A stretch of DNA of 64,000 nt from Apoda limacodes (GCA_946406115.1 OX291557.1:6852501-6916500); one strand, 5' to 3'; numbered from the stretch's first letter, positions 1-11,879 are shown. Program-made: numbers and translations. The notes: generated from the letters alone by a model not told the origin.

Positions 1-86
1 GATGCCCCAAGTGTTGCACGCGTCCGTAGGCTACGATGACCACAGGCAGACCGTAAGCTTGTTTGCCACCTAAATGGTATAAATAA
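1..86 (+). mobile_element. RT-A non-LTR retrotransposon, 3' tail, cut by window edge
   Basis: The stretch is the 3' terminal tail of the family called RT-A here. Its landmarks are GTGTTGC, a CGTCC-TAGGCTAC block, GACCGTAAGCTTGTTTGCC and a final GGTATAAA before the A-rich end. The same tail follows reverse-transcriptase coding remnants at 32.2-32.85 kb and 44.4-45.6 kb, which is why I assign an isolated tail to a retrotransposon. Only about 85 bases lie in the window and the copy probably continues to the left. Confidence 0.75.
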
Positions 87-780
87 ATCTAAAATTTTTC
101 TTTTTCTTACTAACGAAATGTAAAGTTCAAGAAAGTCCGGTGTTGTAAATCATGTGATAGGTAACCGCCAAGTGGTAGATTTTACTGAATTCCGTCCTGC
201 TTCATAGGGAATGTTAAACCGTGGGTCCTGGTTGTTGTCACAGTTGTCGTTAAGCTAAGTCAGAGACCTTATGAATCAATGGCTTGAAAATCGCGATAGT
301 CAGGTTTCAACAACATCTGCTTATTAGCACTGGTCCTCGCAGTGGGCTAATAGCCTCGGCCACTTTCCTTTCCAAGGCCTGTGCACCCCTGGGACAGCGA
401 CAACATAAAGCATGAGACATTTTAATCTGATTTTGATTATTTTTACCAATTTGTTCGTTCAGTAGCGATAAAAATGGTCTACGTTTCTAATATTGATTTT
501 CTTTTCAATTAATTCATTTTCATTGTTTGAAAAAACTATGCACCGATACCTTGTCATATACCTACGAAAATCATCATATTTATATCAATCAGAAAACAGA
601 GCTAACTAATTTGAAAATGCGTTCATGGTGCGACGTCCGGCGTTTATTTTGCATCTCGTCCAGGGAATAAGTAAGGCTAGATACGATAAGGAGACAATTT
701 GCTAATATTATTAAAAAGAATTGCCAATTGCAAACTTATTAAATGTAGATAGTTCTTCCATCATGAGATAACAGGCGTAT
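87..780. other. AT-rich stretch, nothing recognised
   Basis: No open frame, structured repeat or RNA gene can be supported. The sequence is AT-rich with short homopolymer runs. Confidence 0.5.
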
Positions 781-1113
781 TAATTATCAGTTTTTGATTT
801 TTTTCCTACATTTGTGTGTGCCAAATTTCATGATTCTAGGTCAACTGGAAGTACCCCATAGGTTTTAATTTATTTATGTCTCAATATATTACAAAAATGA
901 CCGTATTTTGGGCATATTTTAATTACATTGACTTAGATGCTTGATTTTTTGACGGATTTAAATGACCGTAGACATTAGTATTTGGTATTAATTTCAACTT
1001 AACGTTTTACGTGTTCAAGGGTCTTGACAGACAGACAGACAAAAGGACAACAAAGGGATCCCTAGACCTAGAGACCCTATAAGGGTAACCTTTGAGGTAC
1101 GGGACCCTAAAAA
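781..1113 (-). repeat. Family A dispersed repeat (GACA-associated)
   Basis: The right end reads GGGTCTTGACAGACAGACAG, then a run ending in GAGGTACGGGACCCTAAAAA. The same layout is seen complete at 13.63-14.21 kb and again at 36.24-36.66 kb. The body carries the shared blocks AAATGACCGTA, GACTTAGATGCTTGATTTTT and ATTAATTTCAACTT. Oriented with GGTTCCGTACCTC as the head, this copy is on the minus strand. Such microsatellite-associated repeats are common in moths and butterflies; the class of element is not known to me. The left boundary is approximate. Confidence 0.6.
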
Positions 1114-1461
1114 TAACAAGAACATATAATTTAATTAAATTTGAATATGCCGCATTCAAATGTAAATATGCCAAAATAAATATTAGATAATAACTTACTT
1201 CTTAAAACCAAAATAAATAATTGGGAGTTACATAGCAATATTAATATAATAAATACTCTTACACATTTTTAAAGGTAATAAATTATTTGATTTTGGACAA
1301 AAGACGGATCCCCATAGTTTCAAGATTACCATCTGTCTGTCCATAAACCAGTTACAGACTTTTTAATTCTGTCATCGTTACTCCGAGTCCAATAAAATTT
1401 TAGTCAGGTGTCCTATGTGTACTGCCATACGAAGTTGTAATAAAGTTAAGATAAATACACC
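1114..1461. other. AT-rich stretch, nothing recognised
   Basis: No supported feature. A short TCTGTCTGTCC run near 1,332 may be a further decayed piece of a family A or B repeat. Confidence 0.4.
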
Positions 1462-1505
1462 AGAAAAGTGCGAGTCTATCTCGCGCACTGAGGGTTCTGT
1501 ACAAA
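1462..1505 (-). repeat. Family B repeat, tail fragment
   Basis: AAGTGCGAGTCTATCTCGCG followed by CACTGAGGGTTCTGT is the reverse complement of the family B tail seen at 3,950-3,985 (ACCCTTCGTGCGCGAGTCC, then GACTCGCACTTGACCG). Only the tail is present. Confidence 0.55.
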
Positions 1506-1559
1506 CTTGTATATATTTCGTCCATAGCGGCAAAAGAATCTTGCGTTTACTTAGAAGAT

Positions 1560-1690
1560 TATTTCTTTATAACTTCGAGGGACCGCAGACCTAAGTATTT
1601 GATATTAAATTTAACTTGATACCTCTACGCGTTCCTGAGGAAAGGGGTCCTGACAGATCCTCAGACAGACACTCAGACTGCTCAGGTACC
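1560..1690 (-). repeat. Family A repeat, partial
   Basis: The stretch has the family A series GACCGCAGACCTAAGTATTT, ATTAAATTTAACTTGATACC, CGCGTTCCTGAG and then a decayed GACA-type run. It stops before the terminal GGTTCCGTACC block. It is diverged, with several substitutions against the copy at 36.5 kb. Confidence 0.5.
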
Positions 1691-3105
1691 GTTAATGGAA
1701 ATTGTAAATGCGGAATGAAATGCGTGAAATAAATTAAAGCAGCAAAAACAAAATCAATAAACTCACTCTCAAAAGATATTCGAATCTTTTGAGTCATTCA
1801 CTAGTATTACATCTTTTCTAGTTTAATAAAAATTTAATTCTTGGTGACGGCAATAGAGTGGAGCAAATACGCGCAGCGAGCCGCGATAGAGTCATTTCCT
1901 GATTTTGATTGTCGCAATGCAATGTCATTCGACTGTGCTAGGTACAATTCATATAAATTTAACTTACCTATATACATCAAAACATACATCATTCCATGTG
2001 CGATAAACGAAATATTAAAGTACATACAAAATTGTGAAACTAGCTAATAGTAGATACCGACATTCATTATTCTATGGACTGGCTCTACATCTCTGGATAT
2101 ATTACTTATTTTTGAAGATATCATACTCTTTTTTAAGCTTCTTCGTTTAAGGAACCTTACAAAAAAAGTAAGGTATATGTATAATGTATATTGATTATTA
2201 TTTTTTCAATATATTTTAACATCAACTCTATAGACTTTATATTTTACTTATTTTTTAAAAAAAACAATGACATTAGTAACTCAAATTATCCAAAATTGTT
2301 CGATTGGTTTTTTCGAAATAAGTAGTCCAATGTCTATCGCTATGGAACGATGAATGAATACATTACTACACTTGGGCCTGGGCTGTCACCCAAGGCAATA
2401 AAATTTGATTGGCGTATTCCTCAATCCTCCTATAATATTTTTCTATATTTATTGTTCAAAAAAGTTTAAAACTGTTACTTTAAAAGTTATTGTCAGACTG
2501 GTCAAAAGAACAATCAATAACAAAATATTATTAATCGATTATTTAGCATAAGTATTATTTGTGACCGATTGTTAAGCATAAATACTATTTCGACCGATTG
2601 TTTAACATAAAACTATGCTGTCCAGCGCTAACAATATAGGTAATTACTGGTTGACACAGGGGGTCCACGATGTCAATAACAAGACTAAAATCTGATTCGG
2701 ATATGGCTGTGTCCATGGTCCACAGCATTCAGTATCATCATCAATTTGTAAACCGTAGATGATACCTTGCCCGTAATATAATAGTCTATTGTTAACCTAT
2801 TTATTGGACATTTTACGTAATTTAGGATGTGAGATACGATCTACAACGTTGTTAACTGCCGTAAAAAGTTATTACTGCGAACGCATTTCGAATTAGAGTT
2901 AACGTTTTTTTTCATTTCCTTCTTTCGCTGTTACGGTGCTATTGACATGCGATGATCTAATTTGAGATTGTTTAGTTGTGAATAGATGATTGGTCGATAA
3001 ATTTTGATTGCACTGATTAAGGAAGTTATATGGATTCTTTTATAATTAATATATGTAAAGAGTATTTGTTAAATAAATATAAGTGTATTCTTCTAACTTT
3101 ATTAG
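1691..3105. other. AT-rich stretch without a supported gene
   Basis: Short open frames on both strands at 1.83-2.05 kb overlap each other and have no recognisable content. Apart from the short tandem repeat at 2,536-2,617 I see no features. Confidence 0.4.
2536..2617. repeat. Degenerate tandem repeat, about 29 bp x 2.8
   Basis: Three successive units begin CGATTATTTAGCATAAGTAT (2,536), CGATTGTTAAGCATAAATAC (2,566) and CGATTGTTTAACATAAAACT (2,595). Unit lengths drift from 30 to 29, as expected for an old local duplication. No function is suggested. Confidence 0.7.
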
Positions 3106-3265
3106 GAATAAGTCTGTCTGTTTGTCTGTCTATTACCTGTTCACGCTTAAACCGCGGAACCGATTTAGATGAAAGTTGGTATGGAGATAGTTTTAGTCCC
3201 AGGCAAGGACATAGGATTATAACTATAACCGAGCATTAGTACAATTAAGGCTATGGCATACCCTA
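3106..3265 (+). repeat. Family C dispersed repeat, 5' part
   Basis: CTGTCTGTTTGTCTGTC is followed by CTGTTCACGCTTAAACCGCG, GAACCGATTTAGATGAAAG and TTGGTATGGAGATAG. The reverse complement of 57.84-58.05 kb shows the same series, and 34.65-34.85 kb holds its later part. The class is unknown. These repeats are common beside CTGT microsatellites in lepidopteran DNA. The 69-codon frame that crosses it is incidental. Confidence 0.6.
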
Positions 3266-3539
3266 GCAAAATCGTGCCGTTTCGACCAGTGTACAAAGAC
3301 ATATTATACTATTGAAGCATACAAAGAGACACAGTTCCGCGTACGATAGGCGCTAGCACGTGATCGCACGTTAAAAATTTCGATTTTCTCGGTATAAAAT
3401 TCTAATATTTATTCAGAACTATGAAATTAGCAAATTCATTCGGTCATATCAATGTATATTTTATGAAATAAGAATCAAGATAATATCAGTCTTGGTTCTC
3501 CAAACAATTTGAATTAAAGCCCAAAAATAGAGTGTGAAT

Positions 3540-3992
3540 TTTTTAGGGTTCCGTACCCGAAGGGTAATTAGCAGAACCTTATTACTAAGACTCTGCTGTC
3601 CGTCCGTCTGTCCGTCCGTCTGTCACCAGGCTGTATCTCATGATCTGTAATAGTGAGACAGTTGAAATTTTCACAGAAGGTGTATTTCTATTACCGCTAT
3701 AACGACAAATAACAAAAACAGAATAAAATAAATATTTAAGGAACTCCCACACAACGGACGTGATTTGTATTTGTATTTTTACTCGATATTGATAAAAGCA
3801 ACAGCTGGACGCTTAAAATATTCACAAAATATTTAGTTATATAGTCTTTTTAAAAATAATTAATTAAATTAAAATAAAACAAATATTTAAGGGAGGCTCC
3901 CATACACCTAACGTGATTTTTTTGCCGTTTTTATAGATAATGGTACGGTACCCTTCGTGCGCGAGTCCGACTCGCACTTGACCGTTTTTTTT
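3540..3992 (+). repeat. Family B dispersed repeat, complete head to tail
   Basis: The head is TTTAGGGTTCCGTACCCGAA, followed by a CTGTCCGTCCGTC tract, CACCAGGCTGTATCTCATGA and AGTGAGACAGTTGAAATTTT. The tail is GGTACGGTACCCTTCGTGCG, CGAGTCCGACTCGCACTTGA and CCG. An internal segment is duplicated: AATAAATATTTAAGGAACTC near 3,726 and AAACAAATATTTAAGGGAGG near 3,879, each followed by CCCA-ACA and ACGTGATT. Head and tail carry short mutually complementary pieces (GGTTCCGTACCC / GGTACGGTACCC). Unlike the copies at 49.5 and 52.1 kb it has no 5S-rRNA-like middle. Confidence 0.65.
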
Positions 3993-4640
3993 GTAACTGT
4001 TATTATAATATTTAAAAATCCACTAAATTAAGCTTTGACCTATTAAATAATTTTTTTTTCACGTCAAAAAGCGTATTCAGGTCTGTAACAAAATTAATCA
4101 AATTCTTGTAAACTTAACTCGTTTGGGTATGCCATCACCTTAAGGAGTACCCGTCAGAATCCGCTTGCAAAAGCAAGTCACTTATAAATTTTGTTTTTTT
4201 TTTAAAACTTATTAACACAATAAAATGAATTAAGAAAATAAGTAAATCATCAAAGCAACAGGGTGTCCTAAAAAAAGGACATGCCACATACATCTTGCAC
4301 ATATTGTGTAAAATCTAAATTTGATCCGCTGCTATCTACACGAACAAACCTTAGACGAATGCAATAGATAATACGGAATGTGTGAAACAGAAGGAGATAG
4401 CTACATTAGAAAGTGACATGTGTCTAAATCAAATTACGACAATTATCTTAATTTCGCCGCCTCGGTTTTTGCGTGCCAGTACGATATCCACTTCTTAGTT
4501 TGCTACATGGAAAGTGTTAAAAACTGTTCTATAGTGATTATAAAGGAGTTAGGTAAGTGAACGATGATATGATTTCAGCTAATACTGCTGCTTTATAACC
4601 CAACCCTATAGTTCTATCTCAATCGACTAATCGTTTAACT
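3993..4640. other. AT-rich stretch, nothing recognised
   Basis: No supported gene, repeat or RNA. Homopolymer T and A runs only. Confidence 0.4.
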
Positions 4641-4644
4641 AGTT

Positions 4645-4990
4645 GACTATCTTCTAACTAGTAGCTCAGTTAGTATAATCCATAGACTTCGAGTTTTGTA
4701 TTCTGTTCCATGGACTGCGCAATAGTCTTACAAAATTACAAAAAAAAGACAAAGCAAACCTGTGGTTTCTTTTTTCTTTCTATTACCTTCCGCCATTTTG
4801 TTTATAGTACCTTATTGCACACGTAAAAATATACAAGTAACAATAAAAAACAAAAGAAAATCACAATGTAGGCGGTCTTATCGCTAATAAGTTAGAAGAG
4901 ACAAGAGACCACAGGTTCGCTTCACCTCTGTCACACTTTTGCGACCAATTTTTTACCACTGGCTAGGATATGCGCTGACCAGATCACTAC
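4645..4990 (+). repeat. Family D dispersed repeat, copy 1
   Basis: Shares blocks in the same order with 11.88-12.14 kb: CATAGACTTCGAGTTTTGTA, GGACTGCGCAATAGTCTTAC, then GGTTCGCTTCACCTCTGTCA, CACTTTTGCGACC and a GTGCTGTCC-like end. A central part (about 4,786-4,900: TTATTGCACACG, AAAGAAAATCACAATGTAGG, CGGTCTTATCGCTAATAA) is absent from copy 2 and looks like a separate insertion. No coding content or terminal repeats were found. Confidence 0.5.
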
Positions 4991-7140
4991 GTCTATTGCA
5001 AAATCGTAAAAGTACACTATCCACATAACATATTTAAAGTCCACTGATCTGACCGCCATGCTTTCAATTTTACAAGCTGACCAGAGGCTGTATTCTCGAG
5101 GTCTAAGCTGATGATCATTCAGATGCGTGTTCCTGCACTACCGAGAATGTGAAAATTGCATACAAAGATCACACATGACTATCCACTAGTTGAAAACTCG
5201 CCGATCTGACCAAGCCCTTACGTTACCTACTGTACTTTAACAACTGTGACCGAAATGATTTTTTTATCAATTAGCCATCACCCACGTAACGTGTAACATA
5301 TTATAATCAGATTCATTACGTGTTACGCTATTAGCAATTAACTTTCGTTTAGGTACGCTACACCCACGTCCCGGGTTTGAGTCGGGACTGGATATAAAAC
5401 GGTAACAAAATGCCGGATGTAACGTAGGCGGTCCAGTGCGCGCATTGTCATTCAAAAAGTTTGTGCTCTTTTTTGTGTTGACCAAACGTCATGGTTTTAT
5501 GGGACATGAGTAGCTTTTTCCGTTTTGGAAGTCAGATCTTAGTACTTACATAACTTTTAATTACCTTATACAAATATTGGACTTTATACACCGGTTCACT
5601 TAGCACGGTGTAGAAGATACGTGGGTTTTTTCTTCATGGCAGCCCCTGTGGACTACAATGAAGTTAATGAGTATCTAGTTTTGAAGATCTAAAGTAAATA
5701 TTAATTTAAATGAGAAACAAAATGCAACGCACCTTCTATATAAAATGAAATACCTAAAGGTTATGCCTACATAGACTAGTGTAGGTAAACTTTGTACAAT
5801 GGTTAGACAAGTATAGGCTAGCACTACATCGTTTGACAAATAGCAGCACAGAATGCTGACGTGGCAACGATAGGTATCTAACCTTAATACGTTGATAGTT
5901 TAAACTACGCTTAGAAAATACGTGAACTGTGCAGGAATATCTAATCATGTTATCTTAAATTGTACAGTAACATCAACAACAGTGTGTAGTTTTTTCTGCC
6001 TCTGGTCTTTCATATTATCAATTTTCTAAAAATGGTTATTTGCGACAAGGCACATTATATCTGTACTTGAGAGGTAAACAGTAATAAACGCCAAAATGAA
6101 AATTTTGCAGGCGGCGCTTAGAAAGCTCAGACGGCACAAGATGTTTATTCCAAACTATCATAATTCTTTGTATTTAAATCGTAACCGCGTGAAATAAAAG
6201 CCCATATTGATATGTTTTTATAACCTACAATCTAAAGAAAACATAAACTAATAAAAACCTTTGGAAACTTATAACACTGGACTTAAATTTTTTTACCTCT
6301 TAAACGATATTTGCTGAAGCCTTAAAAACTAATAGTCTTATAGTAACAAGTCCAATATATTTACAAGATAGGTACAAAACAATATTTATTTTGTTAGTTT
6401 TTTACTAAGAAAAATAGCTTTCTAAGCTTAAAGTAAAAGATAATAGGTAAAAACTAATCTCAAGTAGAAAACCTATTCATAATTTTCATGCGCCTTAGGT
6501 AAGTCACCAACACTGTTACTGTGTGGTAACTGCATATAATAAAAATTGTTCAAAATTGCAGGAATGATTTCTGCACATCATCATACTTTTTCGTTGATAT
6601 TGGTTTCAAACTTTTCCTCAGAGGCTGTATGAACGCTGGTACTTCCAAACCTTCAGCACCTTCTTTTCTATTTTGTAATAAAACCAGTTAGTAGAAAGTT
6701 TTTATCTTCAGATGACGTCTTATAGATATTTAAGAGTTCCATAGTCAGCTTTGTTTAGACTTAGATGTTATATGTCATGAGCTGTTGTTAAGAGAACTAT
6801 CTAAAATTTTATAATTCAGTGTCCAATAAAAAGCTTTGACCATTTAGTCCACAGTAAAATAATCGACTATGTTACAGTCGTCATTTCGTATCCGTTTAGA
6901 GGTTTACAATTATATCGTACCATGTAATGTTTTACGCCAAAGTGATCATGTTACTTATTACTAATTCAATGTGGGTATTTTCTAAACGAGTTACAGGAGA
7001 TCTTATTATTATATACCATTAGATCGAGAATTAATTGTACATTACAAATCTGGAAAAAACTGTAATTTGAAAGAAAATTACTTATTACTGTTTACCTGTC
7101 AGGTACAGATGCTCGGATAAAGTGGTTTATTTACACTGCA
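4991..7140. other. 2.1 kb AT-rich stretch without a supported gene
   Basis: Frames of 64-72 codons exist on the minus strand near 5.27-5.49 and 5.75-5.95 kb. They have no recognisable motif and are expected by chance. I found no TIRs, tRNA boxes or shared repeats here. Confidence 0.4.
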
Positions 7141-7144
7141 TCAC

Positions 7145-7255
7145 AAGCAGTGTTGGGACGATGGGCCTATAGGAAAGTGGTTGGTGCAAAATGGCTGTGT
7201 CCTACATTATGATGTTCAGCCACTGGTCATATAACCCCTTCGGGGGATCGAAACC
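7145..7255 (+). repeat. Repeat E, copy 1
   Basis: GTGTTGGGACGATGGGCC and, 90 bases on, CCCCTTCGGGGGATCGAAAC, CGTCACGA. The same pair of blocks occurs at 11.04-11.14 kb (GTTGCGGAGATGGGC and CCCCTTTGGGGGATTAGAAC, CGCGACA). The CCCC-TTCG-GGGG part is a small hairpin. Family not recognised. Confidence 0.45.
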
Positions 7256-7284
7256 GTCACGATAGTTTACATACATATCTGTCC

Positions 7285-7372
7285 TTTTTTTGCATTCGTC
7301 CATAGGCTACAGTGATTACTTAATATCAGGTGGACGGTATACTTGTTTGCCACTTTAGTAGTATAAAAAAAA
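7285..7372 (+). mobile_element. RT-A retrotransposon, isolated 3' tail
   Basis: TTCGTCCATAGGCTACAGTG, then ATCAGGTGGACGGTATACTT, GTTTGCCACTTTAGTAGTAT and an A run. This is the RT-A tail without coding sequence, consistent with severe 5' truncation on insertion. Confidence 0.7.
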
Positions 7373-7419
7373 ATTTGAAAGTGTTAATAATAATGATTTA
7401 TCATTACTCCACCTATCCC

Positions 7420-7500
7420 TGAAGGGGTAGGTCAGAGATATTACGAACGTCAGCTGTTGTGGTGAACAGCTCAGCTATCCCTTAGCTAAACACGGAAGCT
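7420..7500 (+). repeat. Short fragment of a dispersed repeat
   Basis: CCTGAAGGGGTAGGTCAGAG, AGCTGTTGTGGTGAACAGCT and CAGCTATCCC resemble a motif I recall from lepidopteran intergenic repeats. No second copy is in this window, so this rests on memory of the pattern only. Confidence 0.25.
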
Positions 7501-7739
7501 AAAATATTCCAAAGAATGCCTAAATATGTCTCGACACTCCTTTTTAACTTCACAATCATGTAAATCACTTACCTATATAGTAGTTTAAGTAATATCTCTG
7601 ATCACTACCTAATGAGTTATGTTATGTTACTATTTTTAATATTTCAGCGACTACCTATTCTTAATAATTTTTCAAATACTTTTCAGGAAAACACGAACTG
7701 GTAATATTTAAATATTAGGGTATATTCGTTATTTACGTT

Positions 7740-7830
7740 TTTAGAGTTCCGTAGTAAAACAAAAAACCCTATAGTTTTGCTATAGCCATTTGTCCGTCCC
7801 CGCATTTGTCACATTGATAGGCCCACGTTT
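7740..7830 (+). repeat. Family B-like head, decayed
   Basis: TTTAGAGTTCCGTAGTAAAA followed by AACCCTATAGTTTTGCTATA and CATTTGTCCGTCCC matches the head layout of family B repeats (GGTTCCGT..., CCCTAT..., (C)TGTCCGTC). No tail follows. Confidence 0.4.
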
Positions 7831-8434
7831 CATATTGGAGATAAATAAAGCAAGTAAAAGTCCCTTACAGGGATACAAAATAGTATAAAAAGATTTTTTA
7901 AATTGAGATTTTATATATGAAAGGTGTCTCAAATATTGCTGTAAAATGATACCCCACTAAAAGGTACTTGAAATATTTTGCTACAAAGTCGTCAATTCCG
8001 GTTAGGTTCGAGTCGTTCAAAATACTAAATTAAAACCATTGTGAAAAATTTGTAAATTGCCAAAACAAAATCCTGTCTTTATGTCATATTTATAAGAAAC
8101 ATATTATATATGTGAACTAATTTCTAAGTAAACAAAATACAATGCCACAGAGTAATGCATTACCTCACAGGTGGTGTAATGTTTATTAAAAGCGGTTGAC
8201 TATTGGAGGGAAAAAGTGAGGCATACGAGCCCGATTTTGATAATTATGATTACTAGCCCGAGGCGTTGTCTATATCGCACATTAGTATCGTGGCCCGGGT
8301 TTTAGCACGGTAGCAAATGATTTTCTAGTAATAATTTTTGTGTTCGCTTTTTTCAGATACTTCCTCATAAGACCACTTCCAGACGCCCGTTTTTCACCAG
8401 ACCAATGACCAAACGAACCGTGCATGCGTCTTGT
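7831..8434. other. AT-rich stretch, nothing recognised
   Basis: No supported feature up to the start of the RT-A copy. Confidence 0.4.
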
Positions 8435-8975
8435 CATGTCTCTATGCTACCATCTCTGGGCGGGTGTATCCGGATACTAGCTTGGCCCATTTGACTCGGT
8501 TTAACGACGGGCTGTGAGAATTGTCATAGATCCCAAACTCGCAAACCATATCGAACCCTTAAGTCTGAGGAGAGACTTTACCTCCATGTGTGTGTTCTCC
8601 CGCTCGTATAATGGGATGTGTTCTGAGGAATTGTTCAAAATTATGCCCACGGCTACTTTCTACCATCGCACCGCTTGCCATCGGCATGGAATTTATCCTC
8701 ACACATCCTAAATGGTCACGTACAGTGCGGTTATAAAGGAACTTCCACCCACAAACGCTTAGGCTGTGCAATGAACTCCTTGCCAAGGTTTTTTCTAAGG
8801 ACTACAGTATGGGATTCTTAAAAAGAAAGAAATTATTGGATTTTTGAAGGGTCGGTAACGTCCGAGTAATGCCCCATAGCAAGGCCCCTAGTGTGGCAAG
8901 CGTCCATCAGGTTCGTGACCTCTTAGCATTAGGCAGACTGCTAGCTTGTTTGCCACCTTAGTGCGGTATAAAAAC
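8435..8975 (+). pseudogene. RT-A retrotransposon, C-terminal coding end plus 3' tail
   Basis: The broken reading frame gives pieces of the RT-A protein C-terminus: LEPLSLRRDFTSMCVFSRSY-like residues about 8,550-8,615, then NGMCSEELFKIMPTATFYHR and TACHRHGIYPH to about 8,705, then a region matching HNELLAKVFSKDYSMG-type residues. It continues into the non-coding tail (AAGGGTCGGTAACGTCCGAG, GTTTGCCACCTTAGTGCGGT, ATAAAAAC). Frames shift several times and the RT catalytic part is missing, so this is a dead, 5'-truncated copy. The equivalent protein segment is on the minus strand at 44.6-44.8 kb. Confidence 0.75.
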
Positions 8976-10159
8976 AAAATACAATACTGCACGTTTCACG
9001 TTCATCTGATAATTGATCCGGCGTATACAAAGGCTTTAGGCCCCGTATACTATCCACTAGCGCTGCTACTAGATATTTTTAATTTTGTCTCTTACACAGA
9101 GTGTACAGGACCTTAAGCTTATTTCCAGAACCGAACCAAATTTACATAAACAGTTTCCGGTTCTTAAATGTCACCCATAAATCTGCAAAACTACTCGAAA
9201 GTGCTATTCAAATGACAAAACTATGGAATACATACATACTTATTAAAAAATTATTGTAGGTATAAGTAGTATTTTACGGCATTAATGTAAGTATATAACT
9301 TAAATTTATTTACAAGAAAAGTGATTAAGAAACAAAATTTTAGATTCTCCACACAGTAAATTTAGGTAGATACTTACAGTTTTTTAGCTTCTAGATAATG
9401 GATAAGAACATGAATTATACAGGCTGTGACTGAAAGCAAATATGTGTGTAATAAAAAGATCATAAAATTTTAAGTGGTCGTGGCTTGCCTTGACCGGCGT
9501 GACATTAATGATCATCGAAAAGCATGTGTAACTGGGACGTACAAACATTTTTCAGTTTAATATACACGGTAAATATTGTTAGGAATCAGGATGGTTATTC
9601 TTAAAAGTAATAAAAATTTTATGTTTAAATCATATTGCCAACCAGAAACAGAAATACGCATACCATATTATGGTTTCTTTCGAACCGATCTCGATTCTGT
9701 TTGTGATTCGGTGGCCAATGATTGAACAAAAATGTGTTCCTTTGTTTGGATTATTGACAAGAGTAAATAAAGCCAGCAGATATTTCAATGAATGGTCTCT
9801 TATTATGGTAGCGGTATGGACAACCACAAAAAACCTTGGATTAAGTTGGTTTAAGGTGGTTTTAACCGTATGTAATCAAATAGAACGTTAGTCTAAATTT
9901 GATATTGAAAGCTGACGTACAACTACTAAAAAACAAAATGTTGCTGTGGTATTTGTATTGAGTTGGTTTAAGTTTTGACTTTGACTATTTTAGATAAAAC
10001 CACATGGACCGTTGTTGTGACGATATTTGATCATTTGCATTCAAAATTATCATCTGTTTATGACAAGTACTATCGCGTTCGCGTATTCGATAACAGCCAC
10101 ATTACAAAAAAAAACTGTCTCAAAACGCGTCCGCTAAGGATACTGTTTCACTTCTATAC
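8976..10159. other. AT-rich stretch without a supported gene
   Basis: Overlapping antisense frames at 9.63-9.89 kb have no recognisable motif. A pair of TTGAGTTGGTTTAAG / TTAAGTTGGTTTAAG motifs at about 9,840 and 9,960 is the only local repetition noticed. Confidence 0.4.
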
Positions 10160-10360
10160 ATTTTTTTTTTTTTTTTTTTTAATACCACTAAGGTGGCAAA
10201 CAAGCTTACGGCCCGCCTGATGGTAAGCGGTCACCGTAGCCTATGGACGCTTGCAACACCAGGGGTATCACTTGCACGTTGCCGACCCTTCAGAAATCTA
10301 ATAACTTCTTTCTTGAAGAACTCCATACTGTAGTCCTTGCAGAAAACCTTGGCATTTATT
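10160..10360 (-). mobile_element. RT-A retrotransposon, 3' end on minus strand
   Basis: A T run (10,160-10,180) is the poly(A) of a minus-strand insertion. It is followed by ATACCACTAAGGTGGCAAAC, AAGCTTACGGCCCGCCTGAT, GGTAAGCGGTCACCGTAGCC and TTGCAACACCAGG, then TCTTTCTTGAAGAACTCCAT and ACTGTAGTCCTTGCAGAAAA. The tail is well preserved. It stops near the junction to the coding region. Confidence 0.8.
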
Positions 10361-11039
10361 TCGTTGATGCAAACGAGACGGTGATAGTTGGAACTCACAC
10401 TCAGGCCACTGGTGTTTTCAATGTGACATCAGTTGTGTGACGAGTGAGCATTATTTCCATGCTGATTATATGCTGTGCTGGGAATTCACCCATCCTGAAT
10501 CCTGTAGTTAGAAGCTTCTTTTTAATAATGATTTCTAATTATCTAATTTATCATATGTCTAATACGTTCTGAAGTTCGTGGAGAACTGGCAGAGGGGATG
10601 TATTACTATTTGTCCCTTTTCTTACATTTTTCTGATTATTATTCTAAAGCTGGTTATTTCCGACAAATGGGACACATTAAGCTCTATATATACTTTTATT
10701 CCTATCACAGAATAATTGAAGACTTTTAGCGTATCTGAAAATCAATAGGCAATTGAAATATTACCTAAATTTTGATTGTTTGTTTAAATCAAACTATTTA
10801 CATTGTAAATCTTGTTTATTAAGTGTTTCAATACAAAACATGTATTTATTAGTTGATATACTTTGGTAATATGTTTCGTTTATGATTTTATAAATATAAC
10901 CTATTGGACGCACGCAATAAAACAGTATTGTAATTAGTTTGTAAAGCTAGTTGTAGTCAATTCACTTGACGATTCAAAAGTATTCTTAGTAACCCATTTA
11001 AATAAAAAGATTTCGATTTTGATTTTAATATACTGTTTC
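10361..11039. other. AT-rich stretch, nothing recognised
   Basis: No supported feature. Confidence 0.4.
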
Positions 11040-11135
11040 AGGAGCATTGTTGCGGAGATGGGCTTAAAGAGTCACTACCTGTGACGTAGTGAAAATATGG
11101 CCATGGCCATCCCCTTTGGGGGATTAGAACCGCGA
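11040..11135 (+). repeat. Repeat E, copy 2
   Basis: GTTGCGGAGATGGGCTTAAA, GAGTCACTACCTGTGACGTA, then CCCCTTTGGGGGATTAGAAC and CGCGACA, parallel to 7,145-7,255. AGTCACTACCTGTGACG contains a short inverted pair (GTCAC/GTGAC). Confidence 0.45.
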
Positions 11136-11214
11136 CAAAATAAAGACTAGTTAAAGAGATCCATACAAATTCTATTAGTTATAATTCACCTCAGCTGTTA
11201 CACGCCCCATTGCA

Positions 11215-11485
11215 GAAGCTTAGGCCTCTCTTTGAAGAAAGAGGCTTAGGCTGGGCTTATGTTGTATGCCGGATATATTCGGGCTAGTGGCCACGGGAGT
11301 GTCAGAGTTCCTAAGCCGCCTATAAGGTCTCTGACTCGGCTTGACGACTACTGTCATATGGCCAACAGCCAACTCAGAAAAATGTGCCACTAGGCTGTCA
11401 CCGATCCAAGTAGTGACCACGCCCGACGCTGCTGAACTTCGCATATCATTTTTGATAGACGCATGATATTGGGCCACGAGCTCCT
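11215..11485 (-). other. GC-richer block with an open minus frame, unrecognised
   Basis: This 270-base block is clearly richer in G+C than its surroundings and is open on the minus strand for 85 codons. The frame begins MAQYHASIKNDMRSS and includes SGVVTTWIGDSLVAHFSELA. It does not start or end with splice-like or terminal repeat signals that I can trust. A perfect hairpin (GCCTCTCTTTGAAGAAAGAG, GC) lies at 11,223-11,244. The composition suggests a retroelement or gene fragment, but I do not recognise the family. Confidence 0.25.
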
Positions 11486-11879
11486 ACGAGCTAGTTCTAA
11501 TTAATTCAAATAAAATCCTCCAATGTCAGATCGCTTGGCCACAGTACCCTGCAAACAAAACCTATTGTCTTGCCTAACTCTATTAACAAAATTATTGTTT
11601 ACCCACCTCTTTCCATTCGACCGGCGTTCACCTACTTATTACTGCACAACCAACTCTACCTCTTCCGTTTCGTGGGACTGTTTCGTAAATTACTGCGTTA
11701 TTCTAATTTCAATTTGAAAAATTTATGTACCGATAATTATGGATAACATTATCATTGATGTAAAGGAAATAATCTAATGAATATTTTTAGTCAGCAGAGA
11801 ATTTATGACTTGCATATTTATAAATGTATTGTATTTCTTGTTTGCTGGACCACCCAAGTGTGAGGCTACTCTAATCAAT
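11486..11879. other. AT-rich stretch, nothing recognised
   Basis: A 64-codon plus frame at 11.52-11.72 kb has no motif. No repeats seen. Confidence 0.4.
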